Source: Pohlia nutans
Lineage: Eukaryota > Streptophyta > Bryopsida > Bryales > Mniaceae
Reading direction: 5' to 3'
Assembly: GCA_022496805.1 (NCBI GenBank)
Contig: CM040085.1
Span: 21,853,811-21,917,810, forward strand
DNA length: 64,000 bases
Shown here piece after piece: positions 20,201 to 30,989 of this stretch (the stretch's first letter is position 1; every line of letters starts with the position of its first letter). A program made the position numbers and the translations under genes. Below the pieces are notes generated by a model, which had not been told where the DNA came from, did no database searches, and saw nothing but the letters and a program-made list of their open reading frames with translations.

Positions 20201-21380
20201 GCACCTTGTTTGTAAGTTGCAAAAATCATTGTATGGGTTGAAACAATCTCCAAGAGCGTGGTACCAAAAGATTGACACGTTCTTGGTTGCACACGGGTTT
20301 ACTAGGAGCATTGCGGATCATAGTCTCTACTTCATGCAAGAGGGGCAACATGTGGTGATTGTGATCATATATGTTGATGATTTGATCATTCTTGCAAGCC
20401 TCATGAGTTTAATGAATGCATTAAAAGGCATGCTTGAGAGAGAGTACGAGATGAGTGATCTTGGAGAATTGCACTTTTGTCTTGGTGTTGAGTTTGTGCG
20501 AGACAGGGCTACACGCACTATCACCATGAGTCAAGGCAAGTATGTGATGGACGTGCTCAAGAGATTCGGGATGGAGGATTGTAAGCCCGTGGCAACACCA
20601 TTGGATGCAAACTCCAAGCTCGTCAAGCTTTCGGAGGAGGAGTATGCGATGGAGGCTAAATCGATGGCGGAGGTGCCATACAAGCAAGCGGTGGGGTCAT
20701 TGATGTATGCGATGATTGCGACACGGCCCGACCTTGCGTATCCAATTAGCGTGGTGAGTCAACACATGGCGAGACCGGGCTCGATGCATTGGATGACGGT
20801 CAAGAGGATCATGCGTTATTTGAGGGGCACAAGCGATGTGAAGTTGTGTCTTGGAGGCAAAGACATTGTGTTGAGCGGCTATTGTGACGCGGACTACGCG
20901 GGAGACACGAGCGATCGAAGATCGACAACGGGCTACATGTTCAAGGTCGGATCGGGAGCGGTGTCGTGGAATAGCAAGCGGCAACAAACCACGGCGACAT
21001 CAACGGTGGAGGCCGAGTACATGGCTACGAGCCATGCCACGAAGGAGGCCATTTGGTTGAGGCAACTAATGGTGGATGTGGGTTGCACACAAGGTGAGGC
21101 TACAACGATTATGTGTGACAACCAAGGGTGCATTTCACTTGCAAAGAACCCTACACATCATTCACGCACGAAGCACATTGATGTGCAATACCACTTCATT
21201 CGGGAGAAGTTGGAATTGGGAGTTATACATTTGGAGTATTGCCCAACGGAGCACATGGTGGCGGATGTGCTCACAAAGGGTCTTTGTAGAGACCGACACC
21301 AACGATTAGTAATAGCATTTGGACTTAGAGACTTTGGCTCTACGCAAAGTGGGAGTATTGAGGTAATTGATGCAACGTAG
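17235..21380 (+). CDS. Copia gag-pol polyprotein, copy 1 (1,381 aa)
   Basis: Start taken at ATG 17235 (MASFEGEGPKVVDKFDG); an in-frame GTG lies 9 nt upstream. Order: gag (1-~220, FHLWKFKMEM motif), CCHC knuckle CFYCGKKGHIAKFC (~224-237), an acidic repeat with two to three copies of GDASMSDGIE (~265-295), protease DWIVDSGATSHM (~315-327), GAG-pre-integrase LWHRRLGHLN...CEGCIEGKQ (~455-500), integrase with IVHSDVCGP, RSDNGGEYMS and the Glu of TPQQNGVAERANRT, reverse transcriptase (WVFRTKRD, KTAFLNGDLEEDIYM, YVDDLIIL near 1045) and RNase H (SGYCDADYAGDTSDRRSTTG, ~1213). All catalytic residues are present and there is no stop. The last codons run into the 3' LTR. Confidence 0.95.
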   Translation: MASFEGEGPKVVDKFDGVNFHLWKFKMEMVMAEKELWEIVEGSEEPPFSSTDPRIMQAYTRREKKAFAILALNLADSQLAHIRSCKTPAEAWSKLCNIHEAKTLANILFLRRKFFTIKMGEEDDMLAHINKVKALADQLNGCDVSVTDGDIVMTLLESLPSSYEYLIVAMESRPITELTLDYVTSRLLHELSRRKENESREDGAALVAKQFKNGGGGSSSDKVCFYCGKKGHIAKFCFKRKRDEKGESANNTKTRDDDEYAFTARYEASMSDGIEGDASMSDGIEGDASMSDWIEVGDEYANMASNVSCNGSTSDWIVDSGATSHMSPHKTCFHSYALINPRRVILGDDTVLEAVGKGQIVVDTEVRGRVKTITIQDVLHVPKLTANLLSVRQLVAKHLRVEFSDKGCYVLSPSRDEVAIIEEHEGLYHIKFSKVHSKESAALAHSNLKDDKLALWHRRLGHLNIKSVKTLRGMVSGMDLHQLKVDASTFTCEGCIEGKQQRLPFAGEGATRATKVLEIVHSDVCGPMKTTSMGGCKYFVTFIDDFSRKIWLYPIKAKSECFEKFKEFKTLVENQSELKIKVFRSDNGGEYMSKKFDELLKNEGIARQTSAPYTPQQNGVAERANRTIVEMARSMLHAQNLKLDLWAEAVVNAVYTRNRCPTSAVEGMTPEQAWSGRQPCVAHMRIFGCIAYAKVPDERRTKLEAKALKCVFLGYCEGTKAYRLMSVDTRKIIRSRDVTFCEESTMEAPLEVGPSGSSGDVLVDTPSKSPSVVDVGDDDGDDEAGDTEVVEAPSSSKAKNGAKGTQEEQVSSSERRYPERSRKPPGEWWKNHIFPQVEDEHANVALSDGPLTIREAMQGEDAVKWERAMQEEYDSLIANGTWQLTPIPKDRNPIGCKWVFRTKRDVSGIVVRHKARLVAKGFAQVHGVDFHETFAPVAKFTTIRCILAIGAALDLEMHQMDVKTAFLNGDLEEDIYMVQPEGFVQQGNEHLVCKLQKSLYGLKQSPRAWYQKIDTFLVAHGFTRSIADHSLYFMQEGQHVVIVIIYVDDLIILASLMSLMNALKGMLEREYEMSDLGELHFCLGVEFVRDRATRTITMSQGKYVMDVLKRFGMEDCKPVATPLDANSKLVKLSEEEYAMEAKSMAEVPYKQAVGSLMYAMIATRPDLAYPISVVSQHMARPGSMHWMTVKRIMRYLRGTSDVKLCLGGKDIVLSGYCDADYAGDTSDRRSTTGYMFKVGSGAVSWNSKRQQTTATSTVEAEYMATSHATKEAIWLRQLMVDVGCTQGEATTIMCDNQGCISLAKNPTHHSRTKHIDVQYHFIREKLELGVIHLEYCPTEHMVADVLTKGLCRDRHQRLVIAFGLRDFGSTQSGSIEVIDAT
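21344..21355 (+). other. Copia copy 1 polypurine tract
   Basis: GCAAAGTGGGAG immediately before the 3' LTR, the expected plus-strand primer position. Confidence 0.7.
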
Positions 21381-21613
21381 TATTGCTAGAAGCCAAAGAC
21401 GTACGGGTGCTAAATAATGGTGTGTGGGAGGAGGGGTTAGGCATGGGCTGATCTCTAGAGTGTCCTTGTGATGAGTTATCCCATATGGTTTGTCCATGGT
21501 GACCTCCTAGTGTACACTACTTAAGGTGGAAGGCCTTTGAGTAAAGATTATCTCTTTCTACGCATTCCTTGTGTTTGTGTGTGTGCCTTGTGCAATCTTC
21601 TCTACCTTCAATA
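21356..21613 (+). repeat. Copia copy 1, 3' LTR
   Basis: 258 bp; no difference from the 5' LTR seen by eye. Confidence 0.93.
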
Positions 21614-22021
21614 AAGAGTACCTATGAAAGCAACTTGAGTAAATCCATCTGGATAACGAGAAGGATATAGGCGTAGATAAAGCCGTACTTGTTGCACAAA
21701 ACCTCGGAAATTGGTTCTTGTTCCATCAAACTTGTCTGGCATACTTGCTTTTGGTTCTTTTGTACTAGGCCTTGAATTGTCTATTAGGGTCGTGGGTGAT
21801 ACATGTCTTGCTTCTCTTAATCGAACAAGCTCTTGTTGTAGGCCGTGAATTTCTCGTCTAGCTTCTTCAGTCATTGGATCAATTTGAGGCTCTTTACTTG
21901 GATTGCGAAGAAATGCGATCTCCTCCCGCACACTATTCATAAGAGCTTGAAGATCTGCAAGAGTTGCCACTCTATTCTCTATTTGTGGCGATGCACTATC
22001 CATGGCCTGATTTATTTCCAT
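21614..22021 (-). CDS. Gypsy gag, N-terminal part
   Basis: Starts at ATG 22021 (MEINQAMDSASPQIE...), with a coiled-coil N-terminus and then the conserved gag core (MPDKFDGTRTNFRGFVQQVR). It reads 136 codons to ...VAFIGTL, where copia is inserted; the next codons, LSGNARSW, lie at 16145. The frame is preserved apart from the AAGAG duplication. Confidence 0.88.
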
Positions 22022-22144
22022 ATTAAGGAGATAAATCGATTGAAATTTAGAAAAGAAAAAGTTGTTAAATCTTTGGAGAAGATGGTAACACTATCTATTA
22101 CTAAAACTAATTTGGAGAAAAGAGAAAATAAAACACTAAAAAAT

Positions 22145-22527
22145 CTCAGCTTTAGAGGAGGGTAATCCGCAACCTCTAAGAACGCTTTCAAGAAGAGGGG
22201 TAATCCACGCTCTATCAAGAAGGCAAGATTCTGAAATCGATGTTAATAGTCCTTTCTATTAGCTTTGCTAAAAAGAAGGAATTAATACCAATCCAAGGGA
22301 GACTAATCTGCAACCCTTAGAACGCTTAAGTATCTTTAAAGGAAGGAGTAGTCCACTCTCTGCCTTTGAAAAGCTAAGCTCTGATATTGAAATTGAGAAA
22401 ATATCAGTTTAGAGGAAAGTAATCCGCAACCTCTAAAGCGCTAGAATACCTTCAAGAAGAGGGGTGATCCGCTCTCAAGCAAGAAGGATCCAGCTCTGAT
22501 ATTAAGATGAAATCAGTCTCGACAAAC
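22145..22527. repeat. Gypsy leader with three diverged repeats
   Basis: Between gag and the 5' LTR three diverged units of about 110-130 bp share GAGGRTAATCCGCAACCTCTAA-like, GAAGAGGGGTRATCC-like and, at the ends of two units, AGCTCTGATATT words. On the element's coding strand the last word reads AATATCAGAGCT, close to the TATCAGAGC of plant iMet primer-binding sites. The copy nearest the LTR is ~27 nt away rather than adjacent. Confidence 0.55.
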
Positions 22528-22918
22528 TGTTACGGACACGGAAATACACACAATAAATCTAAACAAGAAGTTCAGAGAGAACATGCAAGAACTAGATTGA
22601 TCAGATGAGTACACAAACAACACCAAGAGAGGTGAGCTAGAGCTCTAAGAAATGCGTTGTCGAGACTGAAGAACTCTTCAGCCTCGACTCCTATATATAC
22701 TACTGGATAGGAAGCTTCTCGAGCTACTTCTGTGAACTAGGACGCTTTTCAAACAACTTCCACTAACCAGGAAGCTTCTCGAGCAGCTTCTTAGAATCTA
22801 TTAGAATATACTAAGAATATTCTAAGAATCTTCCAGAACCTTCTAAAAGAATCTTTAAAGAATATTCTATAGAATCTTCAAGGAATCTTCTAGAAGTTTC
22901 TAATGTATGTCCGTGACA
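22528..22918 (-). repeat. Gypsy 5' LTR
   Basis: 391 bp, TGTTACGG...GTGACA on the plus strand, followed by the duplicated CAATC. Confidence 0.9.
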
Positions 22919-23185
22919 CAATCTCGTTGTCGACCATTATATGGACGATGATGTGCTAAAGGGTTAATTTCCCACAAAAGACAAAGAATACTGACAAATA
23001 TTCATAAATTCCTTTTATCAAGAGTTTATCGCCAATGCCAACATAACTTCCTCATAAACATGATTGTTTGATACTTCCTACTGCTCACCAAAAAGGACAA
23101 TGGAGTTGCAAGCAATTAAATGCTTTGGAGAGAAAGGAATTAGACAATGGCACCCCTCATCTGATAAAGCCCTAAGGTCACTTAA

Positions 23186-23921
23186 TTAAACCCCTAAGCG
23201 CGTAAATGTCGAAATCTAATATTTGGGACGACAAGCTTGAAACTTTGAAGAGCCATAGCTTCTTCATTGGAGTCTGTTTTTGATGAAATTTGTTTACTAG
23301 TTAGATCCCAAATCAAGTCTAGTTTATGTGGGAAATTTTGCAGACCCATTAACTCATTTATATCTCCTTTATCTACTGTCTATTGGATTTCAATTCAATT
23401 TGTTGGGTTGATTCCCATTTGAAGTCTAGTTCATGTTGTAAAAAGCTTAGCCCAATCTAAGATGGTTTTCAAGACATTGTATGCATTTTCGTACAAGAAG
23501 TCTGGTTTTGGATTTTTTATCCTTTGTAAATTTTGCGGCAGTTTTCACTATTGTAAGACTATTATTTGAGCAAAAGAAAAAATTTTGAGGATGTGTTTTG
23601 GTGCAGAAGTGTTATAACCTCTAAATGCTAGAGGGTACCAACCTTCTACTTTTTACTACAAAGAGCAAGTCAATGAATAATTTCTTAGATTTATCTAAAG
23701 ACGATCTAAGAAATTGTTAACTTAGGATCTTGTAGAGCACTAGTATAACATTCTTCACAAAAAAAGTCAAAATTTTCCATTGTATAGATTGAGAGATCCA
23801 CAATTTTTATGGAATTTGGGCACTTAAAAATATTTCGGGTAGATGACTTAGACTATAATTTCATCTCTAAAATTTTCTTCAAAAAGTGTGCTTCTAGACT
23901 AAAAATAGGTTGGGATGTTAA
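23186..23921. mobile_element. TTAA-family element (long subfamily)
   Basis: Left end TTAAACCCCTAAGCGCG followed by AAATGTCGAAA; right end AAAATAGGTTGGGATG-TTAA. The interior (GAGCCATAGCTTCTTCATTGG, CAGTTTTCACTATTGTAAGAC) is shared with the elements at 29472-30355 and 33967-35310. No ORF. Confidence 0.5.
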
Positions 23922-24043
23922 GAGATTTAGAAGTTGAGTCAGTTTGAAGCTTAATAGAAATCTTAGATTTTTTTTGGAGGTGGTCCAAAGGACATTACAT
24001 AAATAATAACACCACTTTAATTACAATAATAATCTAACGAGTA

Positions 24044-24635
24044 TTTAACCCCTAAAATTCCTTGGTGTTATTTGGGAGTTTGAAACCTCAAAACAATGAT
24101 TTTCTACCTATATGCACTCCCGGAGGTGTGAACCAATGTTTTTTTATTTTTTAATTGAAACTTCCAACCGTAAGATCTTGTAGATAAGACTATTTTTAGT
24201 TACTGTTCCAAAAATTGACCGTTGGATGTATACCATTTGAGAGATCATAAGATCCAAAGTTTGTGTCCCAAACTTTTTAAGGCATTGTGAAGATTGGTTT
24301 TGAAATTTTTGGAGGCTGCCCTTGTAAAATTGGTAAACTTTTTGAAGTGGGTCATTTTGGAAATTGAGTATTGATTTGGTTATGAACATATATTCAAAAA
24401 AAAATTCAAAAAAAAGACTAAAAATAAACTGCCCCAGTTCGGCTCGCAACCCAAGAATTTCCCTAAAAGATTCAAAAATTGTAATTTGTCTTTGCAAATT
24501 TTACCACATACACCTTGTATGTATTACCACATCCAAAAACAATTATAGCCTAAAATGCTTAAATTAGACCCTTCATCTAGGCTGTCCAAAATTGCCAAAA
24601 AGCTGTTTTGGCTTTCAAGGAACTTTAGGGGTTAA
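24044..24635. mobile_element. TTAA-flanked non-autonomous element
   Basis: Ends TTAA-CCCCTAAAATTCCTTGG and the inverted counterpart CAAGGAACTTTAGGGG-TTAA. Carries the family core CCGTAAGATCTTG and GACCGTTGGATG. No ORF. Confidence 0.65.
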
Positions 24636-24656
24636 TATCAGTCGTTTCGACGGGAG

Positions 24657-24840
24657 GAAGTGTATATATACCCGTATCCATATCCATATATATATCCGTA
24701 TCCATATCATATTTATATTCACATCTATACCCATATCTATACCTGTATTTATACCTATAATTCATATATATACCCATATATACGTGTATCTACATCCATA
24801 TCTATACACATATCTATACCCGTATCTATATCATATAATA
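24657..24840. repeat. Degenerate hexamer satellite (CCATAT/CCGTAT)
   Basis: About 180 bp of drifting 6-bp units (TACCCG-TATCCA-TATCCA...). The ORFs across it are a by-product of the repeat. Confidence 0.7.
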
Positions 24841-25252
24841 AAATTTCATGTTACTTAACCTCTTTAATATCACATTGGTTGACCTTTCTAATATCACCTT
24901 AACCCCTAAGTGACCAAGAAAGCCAAAATGGGTTTCTGCTATTCCCGGCAGCTCAGATGAAGGGTAAAATTTTGATCTTTTGAGTTATAATGTGGTGTGC
25001 ATGTGGTAATACATACATACTATACGTTGTAAAATTTTCAAAGCCAAATTCCAAATTTTTAAATTTTTATCATGCAGAATTTGGTTTTCAAGCCCAAATA
25101 GGGCAACAAATTTATTTGTTTTTTTAATGTTGTTTCGTTTTTTTTTTTTTTTTAAATATCTATTTAATAATATCACCACTCAAATTTTCAAAAAATCCTA
25201 ACTTGAAACTTATTTGGCTTTAACAAGGGCAACCTTCGAAATTTGCAACAAC

Positions 25253-27426
25253 CACTACAAGAAAACCACCCCAATGTGACCGGATGTGACTAAACGCATA
25301 TGACTACGTAATCACGTCAGTCATCAGTTTAGTCAAAAATTAATCATAAGAGGGTCTAGTCATGTACTAGTCATAGAAGTAGTCATTTTTTTGAGGACCT
25401 GGGTGGGAACGTCTACGGGATCGGGACATATTTCCCCCTAGTCATTTTCTGGAGTCATGCTTGGAGTGCTTACTACATGTAGTCATACTAATATAGCCGT
25501 ATGAGATTGGTATTCGGTTTGTGTACGACTTAGTGTTGTAATAGAGTTGGTTTGTGTGACTACACGTAGTCATGTAGTCCTTAACCTGACTAATAGTAGT
25601 CATATATTTCAATAAGATGATTTTGAAGTCCTCAACTCATGGGTTCAATGGGTGAGTGCTATAAAATTGGAGTAGGTCCATAAACTTCACTAATAGGTAC
25701 ACAATATCAATAAATATTTTCATAATTACATAATTACAATACAACTTCTACATTGCTTACTATTTGCAAGAGAGTCCAAAAATCATGATTCCACTTGCTT
25801 CTAGCTTCCCACTTGCTTTCTAGATGCACGAAAATTGCTTGTACTATTAACTTTGCTATAAATTTCCCATGCTGACAATTAAGCTATTATTAATCACCTT
25901 CCCATATTTTTTTGAGATGTTTAATTGATTGCAAAATAACGTAGTCATGTGGACAGTTTTTTTTACTTATATTGGTAATGATTGCAAAATAACATAGTCA
26001 TTTGGACAGTTTCCTTTACTCATATTGGTGTTTAATTTATTTATGTCTTAGTGTTGTAATAGAGTTGGTTTGGGTGACTACATGTAGTCATTAACTTGAT
26101 TAATAGTAGTCATATATTTCAATCAGATGACTCAAAAAAGTCATAAATCCCTAAATGACTTAGTCAAGAAATGACACGTGGCCAGGATGGACCTTGCCCC
26201 TATTTTTGTTTAGTGTTAAGGTTAGGATTGGGAATATTAAGGGCAGCCAGCCGCCAACCCCTCATTTTTTGAGCTCTCTCTCTCTCTCTCTTTTAGAGGA
26301 TTGTTAAAGGTAAGACGTGTTGAGGAGTACTTGGAGGTAGGAGTTTAGAGGAATACTTAGAGAGGTAGAAGATGAGAGGTTTTATATGTTTTTTTACTTT
26401 GGCACTAACTATTGATTGGTAGTGTTTGGCAGTAACTATTGATTGGCAATGAGGCAACAACCCAACTGTCCACCCAAAGGCTACATGAACTTTTTTGAGG
26501 TATTATGTTTCATGCATCATCCTCTTCCCATCTTCAATCAAATTTGATTTTGATGGAGTCTAAATACTACTAAGTACAACTGAACATTGTTGTATTTTCT
26601 GAAACCTGTATGTGTCTTCTATTGAATCCCACGTATATGTCTTCCATTGAATCCCACGTATATGTCTTCCATTGAATCCCACGTATATGTCTTCCATTGA
26701 ATCCCACGTATATGTCTTCCATTGCATGATTCAGGTATTGATGTGGAATGTGAATTTCAATCAAAGAAATCATCACTCTACGCAGTCATAGAGCCACATA
26801 CACGGTAAGAACTTTATCACTACCACGAGTCACTCCTTCCGATACTGTGACTGAAACCAGTCATCTACCTTTGACTGAAACTAGTCATCTACCCTTCACT
26901 GAAACCAGTCATCTATACTACGACGGTGCACATTCATAATCTACGGCCGCTAAAAACATATCTACTATTAACATTCCACGTCAACAACATTAAATATGAC
27001 TCCACAAAGTCACATTCCACGTCAACGACATTAATTATGACTCCATAGAGTCACATTCCACATTAGCCGAAAATATGACTCAATACAGTCACCATCACAC
27101 TACTATGCGTAGTGAAAAAACCAGTCATGTGTTGACTGATACCTCACTACAATTAGTCACTATTTTCATATTGATGACTATGTGCAGTCACACATATGTG
27201 ACTCTACACAATAATATTTTCCCAAGTCCCAGTGCAGGTGCCTATTTGAGGTCCCAAAACACTATGGGAACGCAGTATTGGGAACAAAAAGTGTCCGATA
27301 TGACTGCTAGTCAGATTGTTTGAAGCGTTTAAGTCCAAATGACTACAGATGGTGCTAGTCACATGTGGATTTTTGCCCGATTTTAGTCATAAAACCTAGT
27401 CACATTGGGCTGGTTTTCTTGCAGTG
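25253..27426. mobile_element. Non-autonomous CACTA (En/Spm-type) transposon
   Basis: Ends CACTACAAGAAAACCACCCC and, inverted, CACTGCAAGAAAACCAGCCC, both continuing AATGTGAC. Target duplication of 3 bp AAC (25250-25252 and 27427-27429), as expected for the CACTA superfamily. Subterminal regions are crowded with TGACTA/TAGTCA words in both orientations, like transposase-binding sites. 2,174 bp with no transposase ORF. Confidence 0.85.
26621..26720. repeat. Four tandem 25-bp units inside the CACTA element
   Basis: Unit ATTGAATCCCACGTATATGT-CTTCC, starts at 26621, 26646, 26671 and 26696, nearly identical. Confidence 0.85.
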
Positions 27427-28018
27427 AACAAACTTTATCTTTTTTTGGAAATTTTCAATTTTGTCTCTTAAAAATTGTCAAAATTTGGGATTTAGATTTT
27501 TTTCCTTCTTCCTTAAATTCAAAAAGTCATAAAGATAACTTTTCACCCTTCACTTTTTCTCCAAACTAATTGTTTTTAACGTTATTTAAGTTTTATCATA
27601 TCGTTGTTATGTACCTTCTTCTGGAAAATAATTTGCATGAAGGCCAAAAAACTGTAATGAGTCTCTGAAATTCTACATGGGCGTACTCAACTTAGTTATC
27701 AACACGGAAAAAAATATTAGGAAAATATTTGGGGTAACAGTCATCAATTCCCCCTTTGCACAAAGTAGACTGTGTCTTTTAAGCAATACTAAAAAATAAA
27801 TTGCATCAACTTCGAACGTTACGATCTCACAAATGGTAAAGATCCAACGGAAGAAATTTTACATAGTGGTACTAATAGTAGCAAGGTTTGAGATCCTACG
27901 GTTAATAGTACTAAAGTAGAGTAAAATCATTCATTGTACATCAATTCGAACAAGGTGGTAGAAGATAGCAGTTTTTGGTATTGGAGGTCCAAAAAACGGT
28001 TGGGCACTTAGGGGTTAA

Positions 28019-28943
28019 GGGATCATATGTACGGACAAAATTCTATTATATGTATATGGATTTCATGTTACTCAACCTCTTCAATATCACATTCTAGAAT
28101 TTAAAATCTGTCGTTTTGTCGGAAGAAAACTTAAGTATATCAAAAAAATATAAATAAATAAATAAATAAATAAATATATATATATATATATATATACAAT
28201 CTTAAGGGATCATACCATACAGATATCAATATCAATATCATCTTAAGGAATCGCACGTACGGACATTGATCAAATTCTATTATATATAGATACGTGAATA
28301 GTTATGACACTTCCTAAGTTCTAAAAGTTTGTTTTACTTTATAAAAGTTATTGTTTGGCCTAAAAGTTGTTTCTCTTTGTTTCTTATGGATGTAAGTATT
28401 ATAGTAGTTCTTTCATAAAATTATAATTGATGGGAAAGTAGGTTTGTTATACTCAAAAGTACCAAATCAACGCATAAATTTTCACACAATCCAAAACAAG
28501 ACGTGTGGGAGCTCAAGCTTGACCTACAAATAAAAATTGGGGCGCGGGAGGTGTTGTTGGAAGCGGGTGAATTTAGAGGGGTGTTGGCAACGGTCGGATT
28601 AAACTCCAAGTTTAGTCTTACGTCACTACATTTACAAGGTCAAACCAAGAGGCTTCTGGGAGATTCATGCCAATGACATGCTCTTTAACCCTTTAACGCG
28701 TTGGCGTCCAGATTCTGGACGCCAGATGAATTTAAGCAGCCCGCTTTCAGTGGTACCGGATGTTTTTCATCCGTTTTTTATTTTTTTTAAATTCTTGTGC
28801 TAGTTGAACACCATTTGTACGGTATGGATCTTCAAAATAAGATCTTGTGATTTTCTGAAAATCCATAGAATTTTTTTATGTCAAGTTTTATTCTTAGTTC
28901 AAAAAGTGAGATCTTAAATATGATTTTCCAAAATAAGTAGAAT
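28019..28943. other. No gene; microsatellite and a 10-bp-stem palindrome
   Basis: 28148-28195 is (AAAT)n then (AT)n. 28702-28724 is a perfect inverted repeat, TGGCGTCCAG-ATT-CTGGACGCCA, just inside a TTAACCCTTTAACGCG word that may be another TTAA-element end. The rest is AT-rich without ORFs. Confidence 0.5.
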
Positions 28944-29165
28944 TAACCTCTAAAGATCCAAGGTGTTTTGGGACCTCTAAAACCAAAAACTGCGATTTTT
29001 GACCACCTTATGGAAGTTTATGTATGTTTCAATATTTTTAAACTTTATTGGTACTCCCAACCGTAAGATTTTCAACTTAACTACTTGCACTAATACCATG
29101 TTAAATTTCAACCGTTGGATTTTTACCATTTCTGAGATTATAACATTCAAAGTTGATTCAAAAGT
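28944..29165. mobile_element. TTAA-family fragment
   Basis: Begins TTAACCTCTAAAGATCCAAG and carries the family core (CAACCGTAAGATTTTC, CAACCGTTGGATTTTTACC). No right terminus is found, so it is truncated. Confidence 0.4.
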
Positions 29166-29471
29166 TTTTTTGGGCTTTACCTAAAAGGCACTGTCTAGAA
29201 ACACCATTCATCTTCTCTCCACTTGTGCTACTATATACTCTTTAGCTCAATCTAAGACTTTCTCTTTGTGTGTTTCTTCTTAGTGTTTCCTTTGCATTAC
29301 TTGTTTGATTTTATGTTTTCAAAAATTGTACATTTGTACATGTTATGGCATAGGTATATTATTACCATGAGGTTCAGTTAGATAATTTTCAAAAAAGATG
29401 CTTTGATACGAGTAAAACTTTGCACTGGTTTCAAAAGTTGTACAAATTTCATTTCATATATATTTGAACCC

Positions 29472-30355
29472 TTAACTCATAAACGGTCTAGCCTATTTTT
29501 ATCCAAAAAACACATTTTCAATAGTCATAGATGAAAATAGAGGTGAGTTATTTACATCTTAACTGTACAAACTTGTAGTAGACTTATTGTAGTTCATGTG
29601 AATCTAAAATAGAGTTATGAAGCCTCATAGATTACGAGATCGTAACATATTAATTCTCAAAATTTCATGATTTTCACTTGAGAGTAGAAATTCTACCAAC
29701 AAAGCTACTAGAATGAAAATATCCCCAACTACAAAGTTGTTCACCTTCATTTCACAAACACCTATGACCCAAAAAATTCATCAAAAAAAATTATTGGCTC
29801 AAATAATATCCTTGCAATGGTGAAAACTGCCAAAAAAAATACAAATAAATAATAGTCCAATATTAGACACTTTGTACTTAAATCCATGCCTTATCTCTAA
29901 AAACATATTTGATTGGGTCAATATTTCTACCACTAAAACTAGGGTCTAAATGAAATCTACTCCAAAAAACAAAGTTAAAATCCAGTGGTGGATGAAGGAG
30001 TTATAGCTCATCAAAAATCATCCAAATTTTTGCTTGTCTCATTTAGAAACATCAATGTAAATCTTATACCAAAAGTACTTGATCCAAAAGTTTACTGCTA
30101 GAAAGATGTTGAAATTCATCTTAAAATCATACCTATATAAAAAAAATTCATGAAAAACTATTTTTGATTTAACATAATTAGCTTGCAATGGTAAATAATG
30201 TTTGAAAACCCAAAAACAAGAGTTGCCTTCAATAAAATGCATGTCATTTATTCTTATGGCAAAATGGACTCCATATGAAGAAATTATGGCTCTTCAAAGT
30301 TTCAACCCTTTATCCAAAATGTTGATTTTTGACATTTTGGGCATGTGGGAGTTAA
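29472..30355. mobile_element. TTAA-family element (long subfamily)
   Basis: From TTAACTCATAAACGGTCTAG to GGGCATGTGGGAG-TTAA. It is an inverted, diverged copy of 33967-35310 and shares sequence with 23186-23921. No ORF. Confidence 0.5.
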
Positions 30356-30989
30356 TTCTTGAAAAGACAAGCCTATATTAGCAGCTCAAAAGTTACAATC
30401 TATTTTTATGAGTAGACTGCTCAATAATGACACGAATTTCAATTTAGGAAAATTGTAATGGAGTTAACAATGTGAATATTTTTTGTGCAATCTGAAAGTA
30501 AGTGGAAGACTAGATCAATTGAGATCATCAATTTTGGACACTCCTAGAATTTGTTATGAATTTTTGAAGGTGGACTCATTGGTGTCTCTAAAATGGTGTC
30601 CTAAAATGACATCCTAAAACCCTCATTTTTAGTATATCTCACCCTCCATGGAAAAACTAAACTGGTTAAAAATAGAATGTGGGTGTTTGTTGACTAAGGT
30701 AGACGCACCTAAAGCTGACCACGCACCTAAAGCCAACCACCCTAGATTCTTACCTAATTATAAGATTTTGAAAGGGAAGATGTGCCTCATTTGTACATTA
30801 GAGCATATGATCGGCTTTAGATACCTACAACTTCCACTTTGAAAATTTGTACTTATTTAAATAAATATTTAAAAAATCAAATTAAATATGGAAATCTCTT
30901 TATTTCTTATTGCAAAAGGACTATTCTCAAAATATTGATTCATCTATCCAAGCATAGTGCACGCCTTATCGGTTTTAAGTGCGTCTACC
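30356..30989. other. No gene recognised
   Basis: AT-rich sequence with scattered words repeated from flanking elements. Two short stretches (near 30693-30740 and 30961-30990) share GTAGACGCAC/GTGCGTCTAC in opposite orientation. Confidence 0.3.

Larger units (their letters stand above)
16151..21613 (+). mobile_element. Ty1/copia element, copy 1, intact
   Basis: 5,463 bp with two 258-bp LTRs that appear identical, ends TATTGA...TCAATA, and a target duplication AAGAG (16146-16150 and 21614-21618). It carries a primer-binding site, one uninterrupted gag-pol ORF and a purine-rich tract before the 3' LTR. It is inserted antisense into the gag gene of the gypsy element. Identical LTRs and an open polyprotein indicate a recent and possibly active copy. 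Confidence 0.95.
11106..22918 (-). mobile_element. Ty3/gypsy chromovirus, decayed, with nested copia
   Basis: Two 391-bp LTRs (11106-11496 and 22528-22918) begin TGTTACGGACA and end TGTCCGTGACA, flanked by the 5-bp duplication CAATC (11101-11105 and 22919-22923). The coding order on the minus strand is gag, protease, reverse transcriptase, RNase H, integrase and a C-terminal chromodomain, then an extra small ORF. About 6.35 kb is gypsy; the remaining 5.47 kb is a later copia insertion into gag. Pol has two nonsense codons and one frameshift, so the copy is not autonomous. Confidence 0.92.
24899..28018. mobile_element. TTAA-family element carrying a CACTA insertion
   Basis: Termini TTAA-CCCCTAAGTGACC and GGGCACTTAGGGG-TTAA (one mismatch over ~13 bp). 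Without the CACTA element it is ~0.94 kb and collinear with the partial copy at 6613-7254. No ORF. Confidence 0.65.

Noticed and set aside
21306..21497. 63-codon minus-strand ORF recurring in each copia LTR
   Set aside because: The same chance ORF is copied with each LTR; no independent support.
24592..24902. Ile/Tyr/Pro-rich ORFs
   Set aside because: By-product of the degenerate CCATAT hexamer repeat.
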